A stretch of 64,000 bases of DNA from Bemisia tabaci. Its lineage: Eukaryota; Arthropoda; Insecta; Hemiptera; Aleyrodidae. The stretch's first letter is position 1. Each line of letters begins with the position of its first letter. The notes beneath the pieces were generated by a model. The model was not told the origin of the DNA, made no database searches, and saw only the letters and a list, made by a program, of their open reading frames with translations. This document shows, in pieces, positions 54,190 through 64,000 of this stretch. A program made the translations under genes and the position numbers. Location: positions 18,435,883-18,499,882 of the forward strand of contig NC_092802.1 of NCBI RefSeq assembly GCF_918797505.1. The letters run 5' to 3'.

Positions 54190-55212
54190 GAACACTGAGC
54201 GCAAGGGTTGCCATCGACGAAAGTTGGCCAGAGTGACTATATCTTACACCCTCAATGAACATACTTGAAGGAAAATTTGCTCCTCCGATGATATTTGATC
54301 GTTATGAAACAGCGGGCGCAGCGCGTCGAATGCCAAGAGACCCGAATTTTCCGCAAAAATTAGCCTTCAGACTCATGTTTAGGCCAGCATTAGACCCCTA
54401 AATAGGCCGAAAATGACAAAAGCATGACACATTCCGTAAAATTTAGACTCCCAAGAAGCAAAAAAAATCGTAAAATTGAAGAATTTCAGGGTATGGGCCG
54501 AAAAACGGCCCTTATCGAAACCCCTAGCTCCTTTGGCAAATCCCCTTAATATCAATAGTCATTTACCGGCCTGCGCCTCTAACTGGCAACCATGTCGGTA
54601 GCCATTTTCGATTCGGAGGCTTAATTTTTTGTAGGAATAAACATTTGATCTCCTATTCGAACTCTTTGCCCCACAAAACTAAATTTTGAACGTATTGCTT
54701 ATCATAGCTGCGCTAAATTGGTGTTTCAGCCGTAAAACCGGTGGCCATTTTGGGCGCCATATTTGATTTTAGGGTCTCTGGAGGGCCGCAGCGAAAAATG
54801 GACCTCATTTTCGGACTCTACGACCCCGAAAACCTAATAATTGATACCTCACTATGCACTTGGACCCGTATAGGCAAACTAGTACCCCTGAGTGGTATTT
54901 TTGGCCGCCATCTTGGATTTGGAGCCCTCCTTTGGGTCGGGGGTGTTTTTAAATGTGATATTCGGATTCCTCGTGTCATTTTACATAGGAATCGACATCT
55001 GACTCGACGCTATCCGCAAAATTTAAAACTTTCACCATGGCGGCGGCCATCTTGGACGCCATCTTGAATTCTGGGCGTCGGTTCAATTTTTGAACTTGAC
55101 ACCATCGAAATTCTGATTCTAGACATCCTAAAGAAGAGAATGACATATCACAACAATTTTACCCACGAAGCTGCACACGGGACCTCTTATTTGTACATGT
55201 GGTACTGGACTA

Positions 55213-55550
55213 TCAGTAATCTAATCTGATTCCTCTGCTAATTTTGTGCAAAATCATTTTTTGCCTCTATGGATAGGAATTATTTTAAAAAAATGTCTTT
55301 ATCTTATGGTTGCTGTAATATTTCTAGCTCAGAAATATAGATTTATTTCTACAGATAAAGAGTTGACTTAAAATACGGAGTTTTTACAATTTTAACCGTT
55401 AAAAGTATATGAAGAACATTTTGAAAGGGAATTACGATAGCTCGTAGTTTGCGCGATCACGCTCTGAATATTGAAATTTTGAGACCTTGAAATTTTTAGA
55501 AAATGAAATTGAAATTTTGCGATATTGAAATTTTGACCCTTTGTAGAAAT
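55213..55550. other. No recognised feature
   Basis: AT-rich flank of the large element. GAAATTTTGAGACCTTGAAA and related GAAATTTTG motifs near 55470-55540 form a weak simple repeat. Confidence 0.4.
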
Positions 55551-55551
55551 A

Positions 55552-55799
55552 TATTGACGGTGAAACTGCAGAAATGTATACCTCGGATTATTGCCTTGCA
55601 GACTTCCTGTCATTTCCTTTCTTTCCTACATGGCAAACGATCAAAAATGTCAGTGCTTATACTGCTTTTTATGAAAAGTACTCTGTGAAAACTTCGAGTC
55701 ATGATGTCGGTTCCGTCTCCGTCAAAAAAATAAAATAAGAGCGAAGATTTCGAAACACCGCAACCGTGGTACGCACTTTTGCAGTTCCACCGTCGAACG
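55552..55799. mobile_element. Diverged family L copy
   Basis: GACGGTGAAACTGCAGAAAT and CAGACTTCCTGTCATTTCCT on the left correspond to L at 60966. The right end, GTACGCACTTTTGCAGTTCC then ACCGTCGA, mirrors the left. AAGATTTCGAAACACCGCAA matches the L inner right arm. Confidence 0.65.
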
Positions 55800-55836
55800 T
55801 GGCGAGGATAGCCCAAGGGAGCTGATGAAGGTAATA

Positions 55837-56088
55837 CTGCCGTGCTAAGGAAGAACGCCGTATGAGCCTTCAGACGTTGCCAAGTTCCTTCGATAAAAAC
55901 CGAACTGACTGAGTTAATTGCGAATATATTTTTCTATCATTTTCGCAAAATTTTGTCCATACTTTTGTCTAAAATGTCTGAAAAGTTAATGGAAAAATGC
56001 GCCTAATCGTTCTCAATAATGCATGTTTTATCTAGGACAGTTTGGCAACTCTCGAATGTTCATACGGCGTTCTTCCTAAGCACGGCAG
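55837..56088 (+). mobile_element. Family A MITE
   Basis: 252 bp from CTGCCGTGCTAAGGAAGAAC to TAAGCACGGCAG, with the usual CTTCAGACGTTGCC and CAACTCTCGAATGTTC sides. One of the best-preserved sets of ends in the window. Confidence 0.9.
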
Positions 56089-56790
56089 CGTATCCGGAGC
56101 CACGCTTTCGAAAACGCCCGCAATTGCCCGTGTAGGCAAAACGACTGCAGCGGAGCTCGAACAGTTGCTCGATCGAGTCTCGCCCCGCAAACTTCGGCTA
56201 TTTGCCCGGGACACATAAAACAACATTAATCTCCTGCAAAATGCAACATTTTCGGTTGCGCGGCGGCATGAGCCGCGGTTAAGTGAACGAGCACCGTCAA
56301 AAGTAAATATTTTATCAGAGCAAATTCGGCAAAGTTTCAATGGCCGCGCGCTCGCATCTCACACATCCACTACGAGGATTCGCGGAATCCGCAAGGTGTG
56401 AAGACGAGCACTTACCTGGGTGACGGCGACGTCTCAGGTGGGCTCGAGGAAGGGCGCCTCCAAAACGGGAGGGGGAGGGGGGGTTCGCCGCTCCCCACCC
56501 TCCCCCTCCCCCCCCGCCGCCCCCCCGGTTGCCATGGGAACGACCGAGCCCAGCTTCCGAACGAGTCGCAACGCTCAAATGCCGAGTGCGGGAATCGTAT
56601 TCATAACATTCATAACCTTTCATCAAAATCATGTCGTCCTATTATACTTTGATGAGCGCCCCTTCGCGAGGCCCCCCTCCGCCTCCGCGCGACGCCGCGC
56701 CTCGCTGCCGATACAACATTCGCGGGTCGGGCTCCGGATGTCGAATCCTGGGTCCCGAGTTGTCCGTCCTGGAGCACCTATATAGGGAGA
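56089..56790 (-). promoter_or_regulatory. CpG-rich island with a consensus splice donor on the minus strand
   Basis: CpG-rich for about 700 bp. On the minus strand CACCCAG/GTAAGTG spans 56416/56415, a near-ideal 5-prime splice site, downstream of GC-rich sequence with Gly-rich frames. It could be a 5-prime untranslated first exon and promoter for a gene leaving on the minus strand. Chance cannot be excluded. Confidence 0.3.
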
Positions 56791-56792
56791 GC

Positions 56793-57010
56793 AGTGGTCC
56801 CGTTCCATGTCCGTCAAAAGTTCCGGGGCTTGGAACTATTTTGTTCCGATTTCTCTCAGGCCATGACCGTTAAAAGTTCCAGGATTCCATTTCGATTGTT
56901 TCAAAAGTTCCGAGAAACAATCCGTAAAAGTTCCGGAAAAGGCAAAGGATCCGGAGCATTTCGGGAATTTCAATAGTTCCGTAAGTAATTCAGGAAAATC
57001 TCAAGAGTTC
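56793..57010. repeat. AGTTCCGG repeat, second locus
   Basis: TTCCATGTCCGTCAAAAGTT and later TTCCGGAAAAGGCAAAGGAT match the start of the array at 40472. It lies between two family I edges (CTATATAGGGAGAG at 56779 and AAATATAGGGAGAG at 57040), so it appears to be part of a larger family I arrangement. Confidence 0.75.
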
Positions 57011-57014
57011 CAGA

Positions 57015-57940
57015 TAATGGGAAGACTGGTCATGGAGCAAATATAGGGAGAGAAAGGATATATCGAAATATGGAGCTCTTACGGCCAAAGGCGGCACCAA
57101 CCTTCTCATACAATAAATGTCACTGCCAATCTCCAGCTCTCAAGATCAAACCAAGATGGACAGAAATGTTCATGTATGAGCGTTCTTCTGCAAAAATGAG
57201 TAAATTTATGTGAAGACTTTAAATTAAATACGTGTTTTATAAACGACGAGTTGTAACAATTGTAAGAATAATAAATTGCTCCGAATGATTTTACTTCATG
57301 GGTTGGCTGCCCTTTGAGATCCTAAAAACTCAAACCTCAAAATAGACCACTAGAAAAGGTACGAATTTCAGCATTCTGATACATGTTTCTTCACAAAAAT
57401 TTTACGTAGAATACGATGCGCACAACCAAAATTACCGAAATCAACCTTTTACGAAGATATTTAATGATTCTTAATGCGTGAATTCAAACCACCCGATCAT
57501 AAAAACTCAATGCTCTACGTGATTCACGTCGCGCGGTAAAACGTTATCACTACAGTCTCTGCGATATAAATATCTAGCAACCTCGATCTTGATGCTTTGG
57601 CTTAGCTATGGCAAATTGCTCATAGTTTGAACAACACATGGTGGGAAACGAACATTGTTCGATTGAGAAGCTTGCTAAAACCGTTATAGTGCTCGATTTG
57701 ACTCACGTAGAGCTTCGAGTTTCTTGTGAGCGGGCTGTTCAAATTCCTCGTGACCGATGTGTAATAAAAACATTAATATCTTCGTTAAGAGTTGGTTTCA
57801 GTAATTTTCGTTGCGTGAATCGTGTTTTACGTGAAATTCTGGTTAAGAAACATAAATCAGATTGCTTAAATTCGTACCCTGTCTAGTGGTCCATTACGAG
57901 CATGTCCATACTTTCCCTATATGGAAATCTAGGCCGTCAG
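57015..57940. mobile_element. Family I element in reverse orientation, split by a MITE
   Basis: The edge ATATAGGGAGAG, then GGAGCTCTTACGGCC, AAGATCAAACCAAGATGGAC and ATGAGCGTTCTTCTGCAAAA match the reverse of family I. GGGTTGGCTGCCCTTTGAGA is the other arm, and after the insertion CATGTCCATACTTTCCCTAT closes it. Confidence 0.75.
57344..57893. mobile_element. Foldback MITE with GACCACTAGA ends
   Basis: About 549 bp with ~125-bp arms: GACCACTAGA, GGTACGAATTT(C/A)AGCA, TATGTTTCTT, ACGATTCACGCAAC-type text and ACGAAGATAT are mirrored. It splits family I between CTCAAAATA and ATTACGAGCATGTCC. The 82-codon frame inside the right arm is coincidental. Confidence 0.8.
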
Positions 57941-57944
57941 GAGC

Positions 57945-58600
57945 GGTGACGATATTCTCGGGGAGAGCAAAGCGATCCAATTTTCAAAATCGAGTTTTCC
58001 TCAAAATTCTACTGATTTAATGTAAACAAACTGACAGTTTCACCTGAGCCAGCATGATGGAGAATTTGCAAGCGTCTGAAATGTTGTGAATTTCATGTTT
58101 AATATGACACTACCGAGTTTACTGAGCAAGAGAGTATTTTTGGCTTCTAGAATGAACAATTATTAAAGGAGGTACGACAAAATGACCTAATTTTCTATGT
58201 GTTTTCATTTTGTTTTCATATGTGTTTTCATATTTTCAACATATTTTATGTTTAAATGGAGAATGCCGCCTGATGACGTCACAAGACGATAGATTTTCTT
58301 AATTTTAAATCTATGCTCATAAAATTACCAATATCAGGAAAAAATGATGAAAAGTTTTGTGATCACAGCTTATCAAGAACTCTCAGATGCAGCATTAAAA
58401 AATTGTCGAGCATATTCTATATGTTTTGGAAAGCATTTTTTTCAAAGGAATGTTTCCATACATCCTTACACAATATGATGATCCGCCCAAAGAAGGTTCA
58501 AGTTGCAAATTTTGAGGTCCTTTTTTAAAAGCGCATCTCTGGGAAAGCAAATATGGCATCCGAAAACGCACCACGGCAAATAAAACAAACGACACCAACA
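57945..58600. other. No recognised gene; short simple repeat
   Basis: 58195-58245 repeats GTGTTTTCAT variants. Otherwise AT-rich with short frames and no domain. Confidence 0.4.
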
Positions 58601-58619
58601 AAACACAGCAATAGAGCGA

Positions 58620-58770
58620 GGGAATGGGCGCGCGTTGATGACGGCGCAGACATACAACTATTCGTACTCGATGGATGTCCGTGTTGCGTCCTCAAAATTG
58701 AAGGCGTTTTGGCGAGAGGCGTGAACTCGCAATGATCCGCTCTATACTGTCGATGAGGTATTGCTTCGAT
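58620..58770. mobile_element. Family J fragment
   Basis: ACATACAACTATTCGTACTC, GATGGATGTCCGTGTTGCG and GAAGGCGTTTTGGCGAGAGG match the J left arm. The open frame shared with 18352-18552 and the reverse of 30300 keeps Asp-Gly-Cys-Pro-x-Cys-Val in two of three copies. Confidence 0.7.
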
Positions 58771-58779
58771 TAGAAGAGA

Positions 58780-59555
58780 TACTAGGGTCAATTTTACCTC
58801 ACTTTAGGATTTTTGGGGGTAGATGTCAGAAAAAAAGGCTCTCGATTTTTTTCTTTTTCTTTAATTTTATTTCTTTATTTACTTAATTTTTTTCTCGATG
58901 TATTCGTAGACCCATTCCTAACGTTGGTATATGCCGGTCCCATACAACCCGCGAGACACGTGTTTTCAGCAAAGTCTCGGGCCAATTTGTCCTTGCTTGG
59001 GCTTTTCATGGTTAAAATGAAGAAAATCTTATTTTTTTGCTGAGTGCCGGAATAATCATCCACCCTCCTCGTAAGTGCAACAATCATGTTGGAAACGATC
59101 AGACCGCATAACAGACTTGATACAGTTTTGAGAATCATCTGTAGTTTGATGATATTTGATGATTTGAAGTATACATTTTATACATTTTCGAAAATGTTTC
59201 ATGCGGAATTTCACGCTTTTTTCGTGAGATATTACTACCCTGCCCCGCAGCCCCTGAATTTGATTCATGTACCTAATTTTTATTTCAGTGAATGAAGCTT
59301 TAAATAGTCGATGGTATACCGTCAAACGGTAATTCCGGCATGTTTCCTCCCCCTGTGTCTGATTTTTCTTTTTTCTACTTTTAATTTTGGTTTTCCTCTT
59401 GAATTCAAAATTCATCTCATTTTATTCTCAAAATTTCTTTATGTCCTCTGTAATTTTCTTTTTTCTTGTACTGACCTTCCTATGTATTGTTATTTTTTCA
59501 TTAAAATAAAAAACAGATTTATATATTAAAAAATTAAAAAAAAATGAAGCCTTAA
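58780..59555. other. No clear gene; AT-rich with possible 3-prime-end-like tail
   Basis: 59400-59540 is T-rich and ends with AATAAAAAAC and an A-rich run, reminiscent of a transcript or retroposon tail. The 119-codon minus frame at 59056-59415 has no recognisable domain. Confidence 0.3.
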
Positions 59556-59560
59556 AAGTA

Positions 59561-59783
59561 CGCTGAAAAAAAAATTGATAGAATTTACCATTCCTTCACG
59601 CTATATTTCACACAGCGTGAAGGAATGGTATATTTTCAGGTCGATTCTGCCAGAGGGATGGGTGCCTGTACCAAATATACACAGTAACGTTTACCTTTCT
59701 TTTGGCAGAATTGACTCTGAATTGACTCTCTGTGAAATACAGCGTGAAGGAATAGTAAATTCTACCGATCTTTTTTTTCAGTG
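59561..59783. mobile_element. F-type MITE with TA flanks
   Basis: 223 bp. CGCTGAAAAAAAAATTGATA and ATTTACCATTCCTTCACGCT on the left are mirrored by AGCGTGAAGGAATAGTAAAT and CTTTTTTTTCAGTG. TA lies directly outside both ends, as expected for Tc1/mariner-type insertion. A second internal AGCGTGAAGGAATGG hairpin sits near the left. Confidence 0.85.
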
Positions 59784-59803
59784 TACTATTTAGTGCTTTT
59801 CTA

Positions 59804-60021
59804 CACTGAAAAAAAAAAAAAAAATGGTATGCTGTTTTAGCCCTTGGGATGTCAAAAATGTGTCTAGTGATCCTAAGATGCTGTCTTGATTGCCCATGCA
59901 GTTGAATTTGCATTCACAGGATGTAAAATTAACAGTGGGGGCAGTAAATGCAGCATCTTGGGATTACCAGACACATTTTTGACATCCCAGGTGCTAAAAC
60001 AACATATTTTTTTTTTCAGTG
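59804..60021. mobile_element. F-type MITE with TA flanks, second kind
   Basis: 218 bp. The ends CACTGAAAAAAAAA and TTTTTTTTTTCAGTG have TA on both sides. The interior mirrors TTTTAGC(C/A)CTTGGGATGTC and AAAATGTGTCT. It shares only the terminal ~12 bp with its neighbour, so the two are different families using the same end. Confidence 0.85.
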
Positions 60022-60024
60022 TAA

Positions 60025-60700
60025 TAGCTAAGTTTCGTCAGAAAGTGCCGTTTTATCCCTACATGCTCCCTAAAGATCACAAAGGGTGTGACCGAAACCC
60101 CCTTTGTCCCTTCTGCGAGCGCTCTAGTCAACGATCCGGAGAAAATTCGGAAACAAAGCCAGCGGGACGAGAACTAAGAATTAGAGCGGGGATAAAATAA
60201 ATTACAGGAGTGCCGATAGCGGGGCCAACTATAGGTGTGGACCGACACAGAAGCAGGGCGAGGGTGCTAGCAATCCGGGGAGAAAACGAAACAGAGGGAA
60301 GCTGAGAACAGGAGTCGTTGGAGGGGGGTCGCGGGGGGCGGGGGGGCGGGAGAGGGAGGGGCAGAAATGAACCAAGATGAAAGTTGACATTCGCTCAGCG
60401 GTTGAACTCCGAAAACTCCAATTGAGCAAGCTTAAACCCGGCTCTGACGTAATTCGCGCCCCCCGCGAGCCTCGGCGCGTCCCCGCCAGAGCGCGGCACC
60501 TGCCTCGCCTTGCTCCACTAACCAGAATAATGACGCAACTGTTTACGTCATCGAACACAAAAGCGGAGCGGAGCGGACTCGCCGATACACAATATAAATT
60601 TATATTGCATGCATCCGAGCTCCCCGTTGCCAGCGCGGCGCCATGCCGGGTCCTAGCCCGGGGTTTTCGGGGCCTCTGATTTTCGCGCCGGTTTTATCGA
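60025..60700. other. GC-rich spacer, no gene identified
   Basis: 60230-60660 is GC- and CpG-rich with a G-rich run near 60320. The frame 59886-60200 contains a short Cys-containing stretch (DRNPLCPFCERSS), but it begins inside the MITE and is not a recognised domain. Confidence 0.3.
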
Positions 60701-60702
60701 AA

Positions 60703-61236
60703 ATGGAGTTGTTGCATGTGTGAGAAATTTTCGATTTGACTGTTGATGCACATGTAAAAGTTCGCGAGAAACACGATGGTGCTACTGATTTTTTAATTTC
60801 CCGCTCAAATTGCGACAAAAATGAAAAAATTCCGGACTTTCTTGCAAAATTTCCGCTTTTTTTGAGCACTTCCGGGCCGCCCTTGAAAAATCAGTGCTTT
60901 TTCCTTACTTTCCGGAAATGGAGATGTTGCATGTGTGAGGAATTTGCGATTTGACTATTGATACATATCGACGGTGCAAGTCGGCAATCACATAACTCGG
61001 TTTGCGACGTCGCAGACTTCTTGTCATACTTTATTTTTTAAATGGAAAACTACTCAACGGCAATTCTTTAAAACTGTCATGATTTTTCTTCTCAATGCGA
61101 AGAAAATTCTGCAAAAACTTCAAGAAATAATGTCAATTTGCTCTCCTTTAAAAAAATGACGTAGAGGCGGAGATTTTCAGACACCGCAAACGAGTTATGT
61201 GATTGCCGACTTTCACCGTCGATATGTAAAAGTTCA
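60703..61236. mobile_element. Nested cluster: G ends, one satellite unit and a full L element
   Basis: 60703-60790 and 60917-60965 are G left-end pieces (GTTGCATGTGTGA). 60793-60917 is one unit of the 195-bp repeat known from 15.9 kb. The L element 60966-61217 (ATCGACGGTG ends; GTCGGCAATCACATAACTCG mirrored) splits the second G piece, which continues as ATGTAAAAGTTC at 61217-61230. AT flanks the L insertion on both sides. Confidence 0.8.
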
Positions 61237-61244
61237 CAGTGGAT

Positions 61245-61420
61245 TAGAGACGTTGGATATGAAAGTTTTGACTAAAACTGCAAATTTTAATGTTTATTTT
61301 GTCACATTTTGAACTTTAAGGAGTGCATCAATAAGAAAATTTCACGAGGAAACCGATGGAGCCACTTTCAGAACTTCAAAGTTTCGTATGAACGGAGTTA
61401 TGAGCGTTTAAAGTTTCTGA
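61245..61420. mobile_element. Family D element, truncated by G
   Basis: CACAGTGGATTAGAGACG is the D end. AACTTCAAAGTTTCGTATGA and GAGCGTTTAAAGTTTC correspond to the reverse of the D left arm. The remaining terminus is missing where the G element begins. Confidence 0.65.
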
Positions 61421-61422
61421 AT

Positions 61423-61926
61423 GGAGATGTTGCATGTATGAGGAATTTGCGATTTGATTGTTGATTCTTATGTTAAAGTCCGCGAGAAACACGATGGTGC
61501 CACTGGTTTTCTCTGAAATCAACTCCCAAGCTTAAAAAAAACTCTCAAGTTGAGGCCAAAATGGAGGGAATATCCCACGCTATTCTGAGAGTCCACCTCT
61601 ACATCAAGACAAACTCTCCATGCAAAGAATAGGGAGCAAATACATTGACAGGGCTGCCACTTTAATTGGGGACTCCAAAACTGAAAACACGGCAACCCTG
61701 CTAATGTATTTGCTTCCTATCTTTGCATGGAGAGATTGTTTTGATGTAGAGGTGGACTCTAAGGATAGTGTGGGATATCCCTTCCATTTTGGCCCCAATT
61801 TGAGAGCTTTTTTTGAGCTTGGGAGTCGATTTCAGAGAAAACCAGTGGCACCATCATGTTTCTCGCAAACTTTTACATGTGTATTAAAAGTCAAATTGCA
61901 AATTCCTCACACATGCAACATCTTTA
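61423..61926. mobile_element. Family G foldback, full length
   Basis: About 504 bp from GGAGATGTTGCATGTATGAG to CACACATGCAACATCTTT. The arms mirror AACTCCCAAGCTTAAAAAAA, AAGTTGAGGCCAAAATGGAG and ACATCAAGACAAACTCTCC. The centre carries TTGACAGGGCTGCCACTTTA. Confidence 0.85.
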
Positions 61927-61929
61927 TTG

Positions 61930-62008
61930 AGGTGCACTTTTGAATTACCACATGTAATGAAAATCCAAGTATATCTAGTTAAGCAACAGCCACCCGTCGT
62001 TTTTAACT

Positions 62009-62044
<36 letters not shown>

Positions 62045-62720
62045 GTCGTCAACTTTTAGGGGAAGTTTTTTAGGATAGGGCCGGGGTGACTATAGCCATC
62101 TAGAATGACATGTGTGAGAAAAACGCAAATGAAAGATCCACATGCGTGCAGTATTGACAAAAATTGATAAATTCTTATAGGTGAAAACTAGTGTTGAAAG
62201 ACATACTCTCCTTGATCAATCGGCCTAAAGACGAAACTTTCAAAGTTATTTGGCTTAATATAGTGGTGAAAGCTGCAAGTTCAGATATACGCGGTATTTA
62301 CGGAAAACCACCGTAGCGCCTTAAAAAAATCAATTAGATCTTTGTTTTTAGCACAGAATTGACCAGAAATACACAAGAAAGTGCACTTTAGTGGAGAAAC
62401 ACTTTCAAAAATTACTTAAGGGGCAAAAAAAAATGATAGTCTAAAATGCAACACCTAAAAAAGAGACTAACTTTCTCTCACACTGATCGAACTTTTTTTT
62501 GCACAAATTGAGCTCGAAAGATGTCCTTCCAACCAGACTGGTTCCTTTCTTTCAACATTTATTTTTATTAACTTGGCAATACAGTAGGCAGAGGACAACA
62601 TAGAACAAGGTTTCAATGACCTTGAGTCATGATGAGCAGGGAGAGATGGAGAGATTTTGAAATGCTGTCCATATTTTTCTTTATTCTGCGTAATGTTTAA
62701 ATATTTCCCCTGGATTCTCG
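61930..62720. other. No gene seen; T33 homopolymer
   Basis: 62011-62043 is an uninterrupted run of 33 T. It could be the poly(A) tail of a minus-strand retroposed copy, but I recognise no body next to it. The rest is AT-rich and unremarkable. Confidence 0.4.
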
Positions 62721-62722
62721 GC

Positions 62723-62976
62723 TATATACGTTACATTTTAAGCATTTCACTGTTGGACGAAATGTTCTAAAATGTTGAAAAATTCTCAGGAATTTTGAAA
62801 ACCGGAAAAGTCTCGGGAGGGAACGCCCTCCCAAGATCATTCAGAAGACAGTTTTTGATGGCTCCACGACTCATTTTTTCATGAACCGGCAACACTGCTT
62901 TCAAAATTACTGAGAATTTTTCAATATTTTAGAAAATTTTGTCCAACAGTGAAAAGCTTAAAATGTAACGTATATA
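62723..62976. mobile_element. MITE with TATATACG ends
   Basis: 254 bp. TATATACGTTACATTTTAAG, CACTGTTGGAC and GAAAAATTCTCAG on the left are mirrored on the right. TA-rich termini make the exact TSD ambiguous; TA is possible. Confidence 0.8.
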
Positions 62977-62989
62977 AGTTATAAGCTTT

Positions 62990-63045
62990 TAAAGTTTCCA
63001 AATTTTGTCCGCCCTCTCTCATTGACTCGATCCACTGTGCGCCAC
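62990..63045. mobile_element. Family D right-end fragment
   Basis: TTTAAAGTTTCCAAATTTTG then TCATTGACTCGATCCACTGT is the D right end. It begins right after the 62723-62976 MITE. Confidence 0.6.
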
Positions 63046-63113
63046 CTTCCCACATAAAGTAGGATGAAAACAAAAGTAGGGTTGTCACTTTGTGGAAGGG
63101 GTCAGTGGGTCAA

Positions 63114-63378
63114 CTGGACGTATTTCTGCCAATCGGAACTATGTGCAATAAAACATGAGCCCTGAGTTCCCTAAGAATATATGCATAACAGGGATCACGT
63201 CATAATGCACATAGTGCCGTTTGGCAGAAATACATCCAATTGTCGAATCTTTATCGAATGATCTTGGTCGATACATCCCTATCTTAACAGGGTTGATTGG
63301 ACGTATTTATGCTAAAAGGAACTATGTGCATAGAGTTTGCGTGAGAAATAGTTCCTTTTGGCTTAAATACGTTCAATT
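63114..63378. mobile_element. Two short family H elements
   Basis: 63116-63237 has GGACGTATTTCTGCCAAT mirrored by TTTGGCAGAAATACATCC and contains ATGAGCCCTGAGTTCC. 63299-63376 is a minimal 78-80-bp copy, GGACGTATTTATGCTAAAAG mirrored by CTTTTGGCTTAAATACGTTC. The second is almost only ends. Confidence 0.75.
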
Positions 63379-63519
63379 ATCGATTAATGTTATTCAATAT
63401 TGATCAAAAATGCAAGTGGAGGGTACCAAGGTGGTCGATTTAAAAAATACGCCCATACAAATCTCGCTAAGGTAAAGTACTTTACTATATACATAAATAC
63501 GGAGGTGGACTTTCTTATG

Positions 63520-63975
63520 CTACCGTGCCAAGGAAAAACAAGGTATGAACACACAGATGTTGCCAAATTTCTGCCGACATACAATGCTTGAGATGGTTCT
63601 CTTATACAAATAAACGACGCATAAGAAACGTTTTCATTGTAAAAAGATACTTAATTTTAATCTCGACCGCAGAGATAGAGTAGTTGAATCACTCAGAATT
63701 GTAACCAGCAGTGCGTGTAGCAACTCCTCTTAAAGTTAAGACCACATGGAAAAACGCCCCACTCCTTTACTGTCGCACTAAAGGAAAACGTCGTTTGGAC
63801 AATCGAATTTTGGCAAATTTCCTATGATATAATATTAATCTTTGAGGAAACGTATGGATAATTTTCTTGAAATTTTCAGTTACTTACTCTAGATGAAATT
63901 GCGAGTGCGATTCAACAAAAATTTCAAAGGGAAATATACCTTGAGTCCCAAGTATGCTACATTTTCATAAGTTCC
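63520..63975. mobile_element. Two family A fragments
   Basis: 63522-63594 keeps a left end (TACCGTGCCAAGGAAAAACA, then GATGTTGCCAAATTTC). 63768-63975 is a diverged, longer copy (CTGTCGCACTAAAGGAAAAC, then TTTGGCAAATTTCC) whose right end lies at or beyond the window edge. Confidence 0.55.
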
Positions 63976-64000
63976 TACACCGTTGACCGGGCTTTTAACA

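Larger units (their letters stand above)
51106..55212. mobile_element. 4.1-kb element with ~1-kb near-identical inverted arms
   Basis: TAGTCCAGTACCACATGT opens it and ACATGTGGTACTGGACTA closes it. TCA occurs directly outside both ends, a possible 3-bp TSD. The arms span 51106-52119 and 54190-55212 and are almost identical; a 108-codon stretch is unchanged between them. The main arm difference is a ~10-bp indel near the outer end. The ~2-kb middle encodes no recognisable transposase, so the element is non-autonomous. Confidence 0.85.

Noticed and set aside
62011..62043. T33 run as the poly(A) tail of a minus-strand SINE
   Set aside because: No tRNA-like or other SINE body and no flanking target duplication was recognised nearby.

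Overview
The window looks like insect nuclear DNA from an intergenic or long intronic region. I could not identify one intact protein-coding gene. The evidence is an AT-rich background broken by short CpG-rich islands, open reading frames that rarely exceed 100 codons and never show a complete known domain, and very dense short inverted-repeat transposons (MITEs and foldbacks), often nested inside one another. The repeat style recalls hemipteran, perhaps whitefly, genomes. That species guess comes from memory and was not tested.

I use working labels for repeat families. A: about 253 bp, ends CTGCCGTGCTAAGG. B, C and D: hAT-type MITEs with ends CAGTGGCGTGGCG, CAGGGGCGGATC and CACAGTGGATC, each with at least one 8-bp target-site duplication (TSD). 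E: about 230-bp foldback, ends CACTGGAAAAA. F: elements with ends CACTGAAAAA. G: about 0.5-kb foldback, ends GGAGATGTTGCATG. H: ends GGACGTATTTCT. I: element with GGCAGCCAA arms and a TATATAGGGAGAG edge. J: 0.77-kb palindrome. K: ends GGATCGTATTCGATAC. L: ends CATATCGACGGTG. M: ends GCGGGCTGATTATTG.

Layout. 1-8 kb holds scattered A, D and I copies and a compound palindrome at 6.9-7.75 kb. 7.9-10.3 kb is a CpG island running into a 316-bp tandem array of C elements. 12.2-12.9 kb is a three-level nest (M, then A, then C). 15.3-18.0 kb has E with long flanking repeats, a 195-bp tandem array and a tandemly duplicated B element. 18.4-19.2 kb is the J palindrome. 21.3-24.6 kb is the largest stretch without recognised repeats and holds a weak exon candidate. 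29.3-30.1 kb is a degraded LINE reverse-transcriptase tail split by a B element. 33.4-34.0 kb is K split by a hAT MITE. 35.9-36.95 kb is a tandem array made from half of an A element. 38-45 kb is a cluster of H, G, E and F. 46.4-46.9 kb is a 77-bp minisatellite. 51.1-55.2 kb is a 4.1-kb element with near-identical 1-kb inverted arms. 57-63 kb is another nested transposon cluster.

No pathway or operon can be described. The elements relate to one another through insertion order. Several TSDs and empty sites (33.59, 12.60, 29.55, 47.2, 38.53 kb) are visible directly and give a relative chronology. The only recognised protein-coding remnant is the LINE fragment.
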